Source: Acidimicrobiia bacterium (GTDB lineage: Bacteria > Acidobacteriota > Terriglobia > Bryobacterales > Bryobacteraceae). From it: DNA of 64,000 nucleotides. The notes beneath the pieces are model-generated. The model did not search any database. It saw only the letters and a program-made list of their open reading frames with translations, and was not told the origin of the DNA. Below, piece by piece: positions 15,866 to 23,299 of this stretch. Numbering within the stretch: the first letter of the stretch is position 1; each line of letters starts with the position of its first letter. The position numbers were made by a program, and so were the translations under genes. The stretch covers positions 1-64,000 of the forward strand of contig VFZE01000013.1 of NCBI GenBank assembly GCA_016871315.1, in the 5' to 3' direction.

Positions 15866-16561
15866 ATGTCAGAAGAAACCCCTCAAACCCAACCCGAGAT
15901 AGCAACCGGCGAGAACAGTGCTCCCGCGGCCGTGGAGCCGGCCGAGGCTCCCGCTACCGCGCCAGCCGGGCCAGCGCCAGCCGAAGTGGCGCCGGCCGAA
16001 GCGGCTCCAGCCGAAGCGGCGCCGGCAGCGCCTCCGCCAAAGCCGGAGCGCCCGCGTCCGGAACAGGCCAAGGGTCAGCAGAAGGAGCGCGAGAAGCCGC
16101 GCGAAAAGTCCGACCGCGGCGACAGGGGAGATCGTGGGGAGCGGGGACCGCGTGACCGGGGTGATCGAGGCGACCGCGGAGGGCGGGACCGGCGGGATCG
16201 AGGCGGGCGTCCTGATTCCTTCGCCGACATTGATATTGACCGGCTGATCGCCGACAGCTTGTATCTGGACAATCAGGCACACGCGGTGGTGACGCGGATG
16301 CGGGACATGGACTCGGGAACGCGCAGCCAGCTGCGGCGCTTTTATAACGCTGTGCGGCGAGCCTGCCGCGCTCCGGAAGCCGAGCGCCAGCACCAGTTCG
16401 TGATGCTGCGCGCGCGGCTGGCGTACACGATCGCGCGCCACTCGCTGCGCAGCCTGGACTCGCTCGAACGGCTGCTGTTGCAGGTGACGCGGAAGAACGA
16501 TCCGCGTGGCTACGACCGCTTCCGCGATCTATTTGAAGCGATCATTGCTTATAACGAGTAG
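15866..16561 (+). CDS. csm2: Csm2 small subunit with long disordered N-terminal extension
   Basis: 231 residues from the ATG at 15866. The last ~125 residues are a helical Csm2: 'IDRLIADSLYLDNQAHAVVT', 'SQLRRFYNAVRRACR', 'FVMLRARLAYTIARH', 'RDLFEAIIAYNE'. Csm2 forms the inner filament that contacts target RNA in the Csm complex. The first ~110 residues are unlike any Csm2 I know. There is an Ala/Pro/Glu-rich stretch with Pro-Ala-Glu-Ala repeats, then a Lys/Glu region, then a low-complexity Arg-Gly-Asp block ('DRGDRGDRGERGPRDRGDRG') resembling RGG-box RNA-binding tails. An ATG at 15866 is preferred over a start inside the cas10 end. Length is nearly double the family norm. Confidence 0.85.
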   Translation: MSEETPQTQPEIATGENSAPAAVEPAEAPATAPAGPAPAEVAPAEAAPAEAAPAAPPPKPERPRPEQAKGQQKEREKPREKSDRGDRGDRGERGPRDRGDRGDRGGRDRRDRGGRPDSFADIDIDRLIADSLYLDNQAHAVVTRMRDMDSGTRSQLRRFYNAVRRACRAPEAERQHQFVMLRARLAYTIARHSLRSLDSLERLLLQVTRKNDPRGYDRFRDLFEAIIAYNE

Positions 16562-16589
16562 GGCTTACAACGAATAGGAAACTGCATTC

Positions 16590-17426
16590 ATGAGCGCACA
16601 TACTTCGCAAACCGAACTGAAGCTGATCGGCAAACTCCTGCTGGAAGGCGAACTGCACTGCGAAACAGGGCTCCATATCGGCGCCGGCAAGGGATCGCTG
16701 GAAATCGGCGGGGCCGATAATCCGGTGGTGAAGGACGCCTTCGGGCGGCCCTACGTGCCGGGCTCGAGCCTGCGCGGCCGGCTGCGGTCGCTGCTGGAGC
16801 AGTCTACGGCGCTGGCGGTGCCATCGGAGCTGGTCTACCTGAGCAAGCGCAAGGGCCAGGAGGTCCGCATCCATCAGAGTGACCGTCCCGAAGACGAGAT
16901 TTGCCTGCTATTCGGGCGCAATTCAGGGCGCATGGAGCGGGTGAGCGGAGAGCCGATGGACGCGGTGACGGCTTCGCCGGCGCGGCTGACGGTCTATGAT
17001 GCGCCGCTGGATCTGGAATCGATCACCGTGCAGATGCGCGACAACATGGACGATGAGCTGACGGAGGTGAAGAGCGAGAACGCGGTGGACCGCATCACTT
17101 CGCAGGCCAACCCGCGGACGCTGGAACGGGTGCCAGCCGGGGCGCGGTTCCGGATCCGGATGATTGTCGACGTGCTGTGCGAGGAAGACAAGGCGCTGCT
17201 GGCGCGGCTGGCCGAATCGCTGCGGCTGCTCGAGGACGATTCCCTGGGCGGCGGCGGCTCGCGGGGCAGTGGCCGGGTGCGTTTCTCAGCGTTGAACGTA
17301 AAGTGGCGCGGGCGGCGCTTCTATGCCGAAGGCGCCGAGGAGAGCGAGCTGTTGTCGGGAGCCGGCACGGCGGAGTTCCAGAAGCTGGCGACGAGCCCGG
17401 ATCTGGGTTCGAAGCTGGACGGCTAA
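16590..17426 (+). CDS. csm3: Csm3, backbone RAMP and RNase subunit
   Basis: 278 residues with the Csm3 order: 'CETGLHIGAGKGSLEIGGAD', where Asp43 aligns with the catalytic Asp that cuts target RNA at 6-nt steps; 'PYVPGSSLRGRLRSLLE'; 'SENAVDRITSQANPRTLERV'; and the glycine-rich loop 'LGGGGSRGSGRVRF' near residue 225. The RNase site therefore looks intact. It is ~40 residues longer than the usual ~220-residue form because of a C-terminal tail. The start follows csm2 by 28 bp and the stop is 3 bp before csm4, so the operon is tight. Subtype A is supported by the Csm2 and Csm5 partners. Confidence 0.95.
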   Translation: MSAHTSQTELKLIGKLLLEGELHCETGLHIGAGKGSLEIGGADNPVVKDAFGRPYVPGSSLRGRLRSLLEQSTALAVPSELVYLSKRKGQEVRIHQSDRPEDEICLLFGRNSGRMERVSGEPMDAVTASPARLTVYDAPLDLESITVQMRDNMDDELTEVKSENAVDRITSQANPRTLERVPAGARFRIRMIVDVLCEEDKALLARLAESLRLLEDDSLGGGGSRGSGRVRFSALNVKWRGRRFYAEGAEESELLSGAGTAEFQKLATSPDLGSKLDG

Positions 17427-17429
17427 GCC

Positions 17430-18458
17430 ATGTCCGATTGCCTGTTCGTCAAGCTCCGCCCGACCGCGCCATGGCGTTTGGGTCCCTCCAACGGCGCGCG
17501 CGACCGGACGGATTCGATCTGCCACAGTGACACGCTCTATTCGGCGCTTTGTCACGCGATGAGCCGGTTCGACTGGCTGCAAGCATGGCTGGGGGCGACA
17601 GCAGAGGCGGAAAACGGATGCCAGGTCCGCCTCACTTCGATGTTCCCGTGGCAGGGAGACCTGACTTATGTACCGGGGCCGCGCAATATATGGCCGCCGG
17701 CGACAGCAAGGCTGCGCGCCGGGGGCGCCGACTTTGTCCCCTCGACTCTGATCGCCAGCCTGCTTCGCGGCGAGGGGCTGGAAGAAGACAAGTGGGAAGT
17801 GGACGGGTTGAGCCGCTGCCTGATCAAGGCGGGGCGCCGCGGCGCCTACGCCGGACCGTTCCGGCATGCGCTCCGCTCCAGCGCCGCGGTGGACCGTTTG
17901 GATGCGGGCGCGATCGGCGTGCACCAGACTGCCTGTATCGAGTTTTCGCAGAACGCAGGGTTGTGGTGCCTGGCCGAGTTTTCGACCGGCGAGGCGGGTG
18001 AGCAGTGGTCAGCGCGTCTCCAGTCCTGCTTCCGCCTGCTAGCCGATTCCGGCATTGGCGGGGAACGCTCGCGCGGCTGGGGACATTTCGAAATCGAAGA
18101 GATGCGTGCGGCCCGTTTGCCCGATCTGCTGCTTGGGCCTCCGGCGGCGCCCACCGAGGAGCCGCCGGTGGAGCAGGCCTACTGGATGTTGTCGTTGTTC
18201 AGCCCCGCATCGAGTGACCGCATTCAATGGGACAAGGGAACCTACTCGCTGATTGACCGTGGCGGACGACTGGAAAGCGCCGCCGGCTGGGGCGCACGCA
18301 AGAAGCGTCTGCGCATGGTGCGCGAGGGCTCAGTGCTGCTGGCCGAGGAGCGCCCGTCAGGGACCGCGCACAACGTCGCACCGGACGGCTTCCCGCATCC
18401 AGTGTTCCGCGCCGGGTTCGCCGTCGCCGTAGCGGTGCCATGGAGTCACCAGCCATGA
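17430..18458 (+). CDS. csm4: Csm4, Cas5-group RAMP (crRNA 5'-handle cap)
   Basis: 342 residues. The Cas5/Csm4 opening 'CLFVKLRPTAPWRLGPSNG' is followed by 'SICHSDTLYSALCHAMSRF', by 'SGIGGERSRGWGHFEIEEM' (glycine-rich loop, residues ~205-225) and by a second RAMP half ('YWMLSLFSPASSDRI'). In Csm complexes this subunit binds the crRNA 5' handle and docks Cas10. No catalytic residues are expected. It begins 3 bp after csm3 and its TGA overlaps the csm5 ATG. Length is normal for the family. Confidence 0.9.
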   Translation: MSDCLFVKLRPTAPWRLGPSNGARDRTDSICHSDTLYSALCHAMSRFDWLQAWLGATAEAENGCQVRLTSMFPWQGDLTYVPGPRNIWPPATARLRAGGADFVPSTLIASLLRGEGLEEDKWEVDGLSRCLIKAGRRGAYAGPFRHALRSSAAVDRLDAGAIGVHQTACIEFSQNAGLWCLAEFSTGEAGEQWSARLQSCFRLLADSGIGGERSRGWGHFEIEEMRAARLPDLLLGPPAAPTEEPPVEQAYWMLSLFSPASSDRIQWDKGTYSLIDRGGRLESAAGWGARKKRLRMVREGSVLLAEERPSGTAHNVAPDGFPHPVFRAGFAVAVAVPWSHQP

Positions 18459-19612
18459 ACTACCGCCTCCAGTGCCTGACGCCGACGCTGGTGGGAGACG
18501 GCTCCAGCCTCTCGCCGATCGACTACATGGTGTGGAAGAACCAGGTAAACGTTCTGGACCAGCGGCGCATCTTCCGGCTGCTGGCCAAGGGGCCGCGCCT
18601 GGATAACTACCTCATGCAGGTGAAGCGTGCCGACAAACTGGACTTCGCCAGCTGGGGCGGATTCGCGCAGAACTTCGCCGGACGCCGCATCCCGTTTGAG
18701 CATCCCAGTTATGCGGCCTATTGGGAGAGGATGCGCGCCGAGCATTGCCATATTCCGTTGTTTGCCTCATCCACCTCGGGACCGTATCTGCCTGGGAGCG
18801 CGCTGCGTGGAGCCCTGCGCACGGCGCTGGTGGCCGCACGGACGAGCCCGAAGGCGCTGGCAGCGCTGCAAAAATCGCTGGAAGGGGAGCGGGGGTCGCG
18901 GCGGCCGGCGGAAACACTGGAACGCCAGTTGCTGGGCCGCGCGACGCACGATCTGATGAAGAGCATCGCGATCTCGGATTCGGGCCCCATTGAAGAGTCC
19001 GCCTTCCGCATTTTTCTGCTGCGCACGGCGGTGCTGGTGGAGAAGAAGTCTGGAGGCGGGCGCTGTTATTCGCTCGGCTGGAAGCAGGCTCCGCGCGGCA
19101 GCGTGGAGGGCAGGCGAGTAGAGGATGCGACGCCAACGTTGGCGGAGATGGCCTATCCCGGCGCCATTTTTGAGGGGCGCTGGCAGCAACGGCCGTTCTT
19201 TGAGCGCAAGGAGATCAGCCAGAGCCTGCACGGGAAAGAGCCGCTCCAATGGCAGACGCTGTTTGCTGCGGCGAACGATTACGCCGAACGGATGCTGGAG
19301 GCGCACCGGCGCTTCCTCCAGGCTGCTGCTCTGCCGCTGGTTGACCGGACGCTGACCGAACTCACGCAGCGGCTTGCGGCCGCACGCGAGCGCGGAAATG
19401 CCTGCTTGCTCGCGCTGGGGTGGGGCGCAGGGCTGCTGTCAAAGATCACGGCCGATCCGCAGCACCAGGAGAGCCGCGATCTGCTTGGATCATTTCCGTT
19501 TTACAGCTCCGCGATCCGCTCCGGGATGCCGTTTCCCAAGACCCGGCGGATTGTATTCCTGGATAATCAACCCGCTGCGCTGCCAGGCTGGGTGTGGCTG
19601 GAAATCGGTTAG
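18455..19612 (+). CDS. csm5: Csm5, RAMP subunit at the crRNA 3' end
   Basis: 385 residues from the ATG at 18455, which overlaps the csm4 stop by four bases; an ATG at 18440 would add five residues. Motifs: 'CLTPTLVGDGSSLSPIDYMV' near the N-terminus, 'GPYLPGSALRGALRTALVAA' (the RAMP helix and loop) near residue 110, and a C-terminal 'LGWGAGLLSKI' glycine-rich region. Csm5 helps mature and bind the 3' end of crRNA. It is the last gene of the operon; the next gene starts 126 bp on. No cas6 follows, so crRNA processing must be supplied from elsewhere. Confidence 0.9.
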   Translation: MNYRLQCLTPTLVGDGSSLSPIDYMVWKNQVNVLDQRRIFRLLAKGPRLDNYLMQVKRADKLDFASWGGFAQNFAGRRIPFEHPSYAAYWERMRAEHCHIPLFASSTSGPYLPGSALRGALRTALVAARTSPKALAALQKSLEGERGSRRPAETLERQLLGRATHDLMKSIAISDSGPIEESAFRIFLLRTAVLVEKKSGGGRCYSLGWKQAPRGSVEGRRVEDATPTLAEMAYPGAIFEGRWQQRPFFERKEISQSLHGKEPLQWQTLFAAANDYAERMLEAHRRFLQAAALPLVDRTLTELTQRLAAARERGNACLLALGWGAGLLSKITADPQHQESRDLLGSFPFYSSAIRSGMPFPKTRRIVFLDNQPAALPGWVWLEIG

Positions 19613-19738
19613 AAGAACCCTTACAGTTGAGGACGCGTTGCGCCGATGGATGGGCAGAGGGTGGCCGCCCCCTCCACAGTTAGCTCATGAGCAGCCCATG
19701 GGCATGATAGGATGGTGTCTGCTTCCGCCTGGCGCCTT

Positions 19739-20626
19739 ATGTACAATGCCTTCTTCGGGTTCCATACGAGCCCTTTTAACCTGAGTCCTGACCCGGCCTT
19801 TTTCTTCCGCAGCATGCAGCATGAGGAAGCACTAGCCAACCTCATCTATGGCGTTCAGAGCCGCAAGGGTTTCATTGTGCTGACCGGCGAGGTGGGCACA
19901 GGAAAGACCACGATGCTGGAGTGCCTGCGCGACTACCTGTACGCCCAGCGCATCGAGTTCGCCTTCGTCTTTAATTCCCGGATCACTCCGGCGGAATTCT
20001 TCGAAATGGTCGCTTATGATCTTGACCTTCGCGGCGGCAAGTCGAAGACGGAAGTCTTGTACGCCCTGAACGATTTGCTCCTGCATCAATCGAGTAACGG
20101 CAACACCAGCGTGCTGATCGTGGATGAAGCGCACAACCTGGAGTGGGATGTTTTGGAAGAAATCCGGATGCTGGGCAACTTCGAAAACCGGCATGGCAAG
20201 CTATTGCAGGTGATCCTGGCCGGCCAGCCGGAATTGGACCGCAAGTTGGACGCGCCGAACCTAAGGCAGTTGAAGCAGAGAATCGTATTACGCTGTCAGT
20301 TGAAACCATTTCAACAGGCAGACACAGTAGAATACATCGAAGCGCGAATGGCGGTTGCAAGGCTTGAGAACCAGCAGATTTTCTCCACGGAACTTCTTGC
20401 GGAAGTGCATCTTCGCTCGCAAGGTATCCCTCGTGTTATCAACGCGATATGTGATAATCTCCTACTCACCGCATTTGCGTTGGAGGCACCCTCGGCAACG
20501 ATGGAGATGCTGGAAGAAGTGACCGAGGACATGCGTCTGGAATGGCCGGGACGGCGTCTGAGGATTCGGTCCGGAGCGACGCCGGATCCAGTGCGAGAAT
20601 CACCCCACTACACACGCGGCGACTAG
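19739..20626 (+). CDS. ExeA/GspA-like AAA ATPase (secretion-ATPase family)
   Basis: 295 residues from the ATG at 19739, which gives the family opening 'MYNAFFGFHTSPFNLSPDPA'. The Walker A motif is 'GEVGTGKTT', the Walker B motif 'VLIVDEAHN', and the late block is 'LRSQGIPRVINAICDNLLLT'. It matches the ExeA-like/PEP-CTERM-locus ATPases (TIGR03015-type), which in other bacteria energise secretin assembly or act at polysaccharide and exosortase loci. Here there is no secretin, exosortase or polysaccharide-export gene adjacent. It follows the csm operon by 126 bp and precedes the repeat-peptide gene by 190 bp, so its real partner is unclear. No peptidoglycan-binding domain is visible. Confidence 0.85.
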   Translation: MYNAFFGFHTSPFNLSPDPAFFFRSMQHEEALANLIYGVQSRKGFIVLTGEVGTGKTTMLECLRDYLYAQRIEFAFVFNSRITPAEFFEMVAYDLDLRGGKSKTEVLYALNDLLLHQSSNGNTSVLIVDEAHNLEWDVLEEIRMLGNFENRHGKLLQVILAGQPELDRKLDAPNLRQLKQRIVLRCQLKPFQQADTVEYIEARMAVARLENQQIFSTELLAEVHLRSQGIPRVINAICDNLLLTAFALEAPSATMEMLEEVTEDMRLEWPGRRLRIRSGATPDPVRESPHYTRGD

Positions 20627-20711
20627 ACACAAGCTGTTTTAAATCAATAATTTGCATCGCTAAATCTAAGGTCTTTGCCCGATCCTCGCATTCGGAAAAA
20701 TCCTACCCTTT

Positions 20712-20721
20712 GTAGTACTAC
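20712..20721. promoter_or_regulatory. Perfect 10-bp palindrome upstream of repeat-peptide gene
   Basis: GTAGTACTAC is a perfect palindrome 95 bp before the ATG of the repeat-peptide gene, in an AT-richer 190-bp gap (20627-20816). A second small inverted repeat, AGGGT-GTA-ACCCT, lies at 20760-20772. The gap contains no ORF and is the likely control region for the peptide/7-TM pair. A dimeric regulator site is an inference; I could not place -35/-10 elements with confidence. Confidence 0.35.
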
Positions 20722-20816
20722 CACATCAAGTAGACTAAAGAAGCCAAGCAAGATATTTTAGGGTGTAACCCTGGGACAGTATACCGGGAGCACCCTGCAA
20801 CAAAGGTGTATTGCCG

Positions 20817-21083
20817 ATGCTTACTCGAATTCGACTCTCTGTGATTTGTGCTACACTTGGGCTTACCCTCGTCGGTGCCTTCGGGTTCACTTTTCTTCAC
20901 GAGGTGCCTGCTCTTGACACTGCTCACGGTATCGTGCCACCGCCGGATCCTTGGGAACTGGCCCATGGTATCGTTCCTCCGCCGGACCCCTGGGAACTGG
21001 CCCATGGTATCGTTCCTCCACCGGACCCCTGGGAACTGGCCCACGGTATTGTCCCGCCGCCCGATCCTTGGGAACTCGCGTAA
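20817..21083 (+). CDS. Exported-looking peptide of four identical 13-residue repeats
   Basis: 88 residues. The ATG at 20817 is preceded by AAAGGTG (20802-20808) at good spacing; a TTG at 20811 is the only alternative. Residues 1-35 start with Arg-rich 'MLTRIRLSVICATLGL' and a hydrophobic segment to about residue 26, an uncleaved anchor or signal peptide. Residues 36-87 are four exact copies of AHGIVPPPDPWEL, closed by one Ala. Ten of the 13 codons differ between copies, yet every difference is silent, which indicates selection on the peptide itself. No Cys, Ser or Thr lies in the repeats. The 7-TM gene follows 66 bp later. Family unknown; possibilities are a multi-copy peptide precursor, a secreted ligand or a proline-rich docking array. 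Confidence 0.8.
   Translation: MLTRIRLSVICATLGLTLVGAFGFTFLHEVPALDTAHGIVPPPDPWELAHGIVPPPDPWELAHGIVPPPDPWELAHGIVPPPDPWELA
20922..21077 (+). repeat. Four tandem 39-bp units encoding identical 13-mers
   Basis: The units are 20922-20960, 20961-20999, 21000-21038 and 21039-21077, directly adjacent with no spacer. Unit 2 and unit 3 differ at one base-bearing codon, units 1 and 2 at six codons, units 3 and 4 at nine codons, and units 1 and 4 at six, all synonymous. The units are therefore old duplicates rather than a recent slippage expansion. Confidence 0.95.
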
Positions 21084-21149
21084 GACCTTTTCACTGATTT
21101 GCACGGCTAGGTATTGCCTTTTTCTCATAGGGAAGGGGCGCCGCGGGCC

Positions 21150-21869
21150 GTGAACTTTTTATACTACTTCATCATCCCCATTGGCCTGATCCTGCATATT
21201 CTGATACTTCGCGGGATCTTAACGGCGACGGCCTACCGTATCTACCCGTTTCTGTTCGCCTACTGCGTGGTGGATTTCCTGTCCTCGGTGGTAGAGGCTT
21301 CGGCATTTCTTGGCTTGATCCGGTGGCAGACGGTATCGAGAGAGAGATTCGTCTATTTCTATTGGGCGAATGAATTCCTGCTTCAGTTGCTCATTTTCAC
21401 CGTGATGGTGTCGCTCATCCATAAAGCGCTTGAGCACCCGAAAGCGAGAAGGTTTCTGGTAGGATTCATCGTCGTTTTGGTATTGACGGCATCGGTCGCA
21501 TCTCTAGCGTATACGTATTCGGCCAAAAGCGGAGAGCGTGTTTGGATCACGGATCTGAGCGGTAAGCTGAGCTTCTTCTCGGCGATGCTCAACGTCATTT
21601 TGTGGACCGCGCTTATTCGGGGAAGCAGAAGGAATTCACGCCTTTTGGTGATCGCCGCCGGGCTAGGCGTGTTGACGACCGGCAAATCGATCGGACATCA
21701 TGTTCGCGGCCTGTCCGCGGCCGCTGTCCCCTATGCCAACCTGTTCATTGTGCTGAGCCATCTGGTTTGTCTGTTTGCCTGGTGGTGGGCCTTTTATCGA
21801 ATCCCTGATTCGAGCGGCTCCGCATCCGGGGCCAATCCGCGAGGCCAGCGCGCGGTAGCAGGCCATTGA
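21150..21869 (+). CDS. Seven-transmembrane protein of unknown family
   Basis: 239 residues from the GTG at 21150, which follows GGGAAGGGG (21130-21138). Seven hydrophobic segments are visible: around 'FLYYFIIPIGLILHILIL', 'YPFLFAYCVVDFL', 'FLLQLLIFTVMVSLI', 'FLVGFIVVLVLTASVASL', 'SFFSAMLNVILWTALI', 'LLVIAAGLGVLTTGKSIG' and 'FIVLSHLVCLFAWWWAFY'. The tail is short and basic. There is no kinase, GGDEF or other output domain. Such small orphan 7-TM proteins recur in acidobacterial genomes without assigned function. The 66-bp spacing from the repeat-peptide gene and the shared direction suggest one transcript, so it could be a transporter, receptor or processing partner of the peptide; that link is inference. 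Confidence 0.75.
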   Translation: MNFLYYFIIPIGLILHILILRGILTATAYRIYPFLFAYCVVDFLSSVVEASAFLGLIRWQTVSRERFVYFYWANEFLLQLLIFTVMVSLIHKALEHPKARRFLVGFIVVLVLTASVASLAYTYSAKSGERVWITDLSGKLSFFSAMLNVILWTALIRGSRRNSRLLVIAAGLGVLTTGKSIGHHVRGLSAAAVPYANLFIVLSHLVCLFAWWWAFYRIPDSSGSASGANPRGQRAVAGH

Positions 21870-21960
21870 CGACGCTTTTTGAGCAACAAAGTCTTGCGCC
21901 TATAGTAAACTGGGGTGGGTCGATCGATTCCGGGCGACTGCCCGATAGGAGAGAAGTGAA

Positions 21961-23295
21961 ATGTCCAAGCAAGCACTCCCACGAAGAGAGTTCCTGGCCG
22001 GCGCAGGCGCGCTCGGCGTAGCCGCCAAAGCCTTCGCCGCACCTCCGGGCAAGCTGGCCGGCCGTGTGATCGGCGCCAACGACCGCATCAATGTCGGACT
22101 GATCGGATCCGGCGGGCGAGGCACTTATGTTGCGCGCGAATTCGCGCAAGTTGGCCAGGGCGAGGGCAATTGCCAGATTCTCGCCGTCTGCGACGTTTAC
22201 CAGAAGCGCGTCACGCGCAACAAGGAAGCTCACAAGTGCGATGGCTATCTGGATTACCGTGAGATCATCAACCGCCCCGATATCGACGCCGTCATCGTCG
22301 CCACACCGGATCACTGGCACGCCAAGATCGCGCTGGAGGCGATGGACCGCGGCAAGGACGTCTACCTGGAAAAGCCGATGTGCCACACGATCGAGGAGGC
22401 CAAGCAACTTGTCGACACGGTGCGTGAAACCAAGCGCGTGTTGCAGGTGGGCTCGCAGACCACCTCCGGGGACCAGTGGCACCAGGCGCGCCGCGTGATC
22501 GGCGAAGGGATGCTTGGCAAAATGCTGCTCAGCCAGGGCTCTTACCATCGCAACTCGGTGGAAGGGGAGTGGAATTGGGACATCGACGCGGAAGCCGGCC
22601 CGGATGGCAAGGGTGACAATTATGTCGATTGGAAGATGTGGCTCGGGCCCGCCTCCAAGCGCCCCTGGGACGCGGACCGTTTCTTCCGCTTCCGCAAGTA
22701 TTGGGATTATTCGGGTGGGATCGCCACCGACCTCTTCTATCACGTGGTAGCGCCGATGAACATCTGCTGGGGCGAAGCGCAGTTCCCGCACAAAGTGATG
22801 GCAGGAGGGGGGATCTATGCCTTCCACGACCGCGAAGTGCCCGATACGTTCCACCTGATCGGCGAATACTCCAAGGGCCATTCCATCGTGCTCAGCTCCT
22901 CGATGGCCAACTCGCAGCACATTCCGGGACTGATCCGCGGGCACGGCGCCACGCTCACGATGGTGGAGCATGGCCGTTTTGAAGGCTTTGCTCCTCACAT
23001 CACACTGAAGGCCGAAGTGGACCGCCGCGGCCGCTTCATCGTGGCGGATCTACAAGAGAAGTTCAAGGGTGAAAAAGAGATCAAGATCCCGGTGCAGGAA
23101 ACCAACACGATGAAAACACACGTAGGCAACTTCCTGAGCTGCATGCGCACGAGGCAGAAACCAACGCTGGACGTGGAGACCGGCGCCCGCGCGCAAGTTC
23201 TAATTTCACTGGCGGTGCAGAGCTACCGCGAAGGCCGTGTTCTTTACTTCGACGAGGAAAAGTGGAAGGCCGTCGCCAAGCCGCCCAGGTCGTAA
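21961..23295 (+). CDS. Tat-exported Gfo/Idh/MocA-family oxidoreductase
   Basis: 444 residues with a twin-arginine signal ('[20 protein letters not shown]'), an NAD-binding Rossmann fold '[19 protein letters not shown]', '[20 protein letters not shown]', and the family '[15 protein letters not shown]' with its catalytic-site Lys. The C-terminal half ('[20 protein letters not shown]') is the usual Planctomycete/Acidobacteria exported subgroup. Sugar or inositol dehydrogenation is the family role; the substrate is unknown. A strong AGGAGAG site precedes the ATG, and a small hairpin (CGGGC-GACT-GCCCG, 21931-21944) lies just upstream. Uridine kinase follows by 4 bp. Confidence 0.9.
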   Translation: MSKQALPRREFLAGAGALGVAAKAFAAPPGKLAGRVIGANDRINVGLIGSGGRGTYVAREFAQVGQGEGNCQILAVCDVYQKRVTRNKEAHKCDGYLDYREIINRPDIDAVIVATPDHWHAKIALEAMDRGKDVYLEKPMCHTIEEAKQLVDTVRETKRVLQVGSQTTSGDQWHQARRVIGEGMLGKMLLSQGSYHRNSVEGEWNWDIDAEAGPDGKGDNYVDWKMWLGPASKRPWDADRFFRFRKYWDYSGGIATDLFYHVVAPMNICWGEAQFPHKVMAGGGIYAFHDREVPDTFHLIGEYSKGHSIVLSSSMANSQHIPGLIRGHGATLTMVEHGRFEGFAPHITLKAEVDRRGRFIVADLQEKFKGEKEIKIPVQETNTMKTHVGNFLSCMRTRQKPTLDVETGARAQVLISLAVQSYREGRVLYFDEEKWKAVAKPPRS

Positions 23296-23299
23296 TGAA

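Noticed and set aside
16075-16272. Arg/Ser/Pro-rich antisense frame over the low-complexity part of csm2
   Set aside because: It is a by-product of the repetitive GAC/CGC/GGC codons in the csm2 extension; the sense frame continues into a valid Csm2 core.
20922-21077. Possible CRISPR array next to the type III operon
   Set aside because: The four 39-bp units are directly adjacent without spacers, differ only at silent codon positions and lie in a translated frame with a ribosome site, so they are a coding repeat.
21745-22998. 417-codon open frame antisense to the Gfo/Idh oxidoreductase
   Set aside because: It is a mirror of strongly biased codon use in the oxidoreductase; no recognisable domain.
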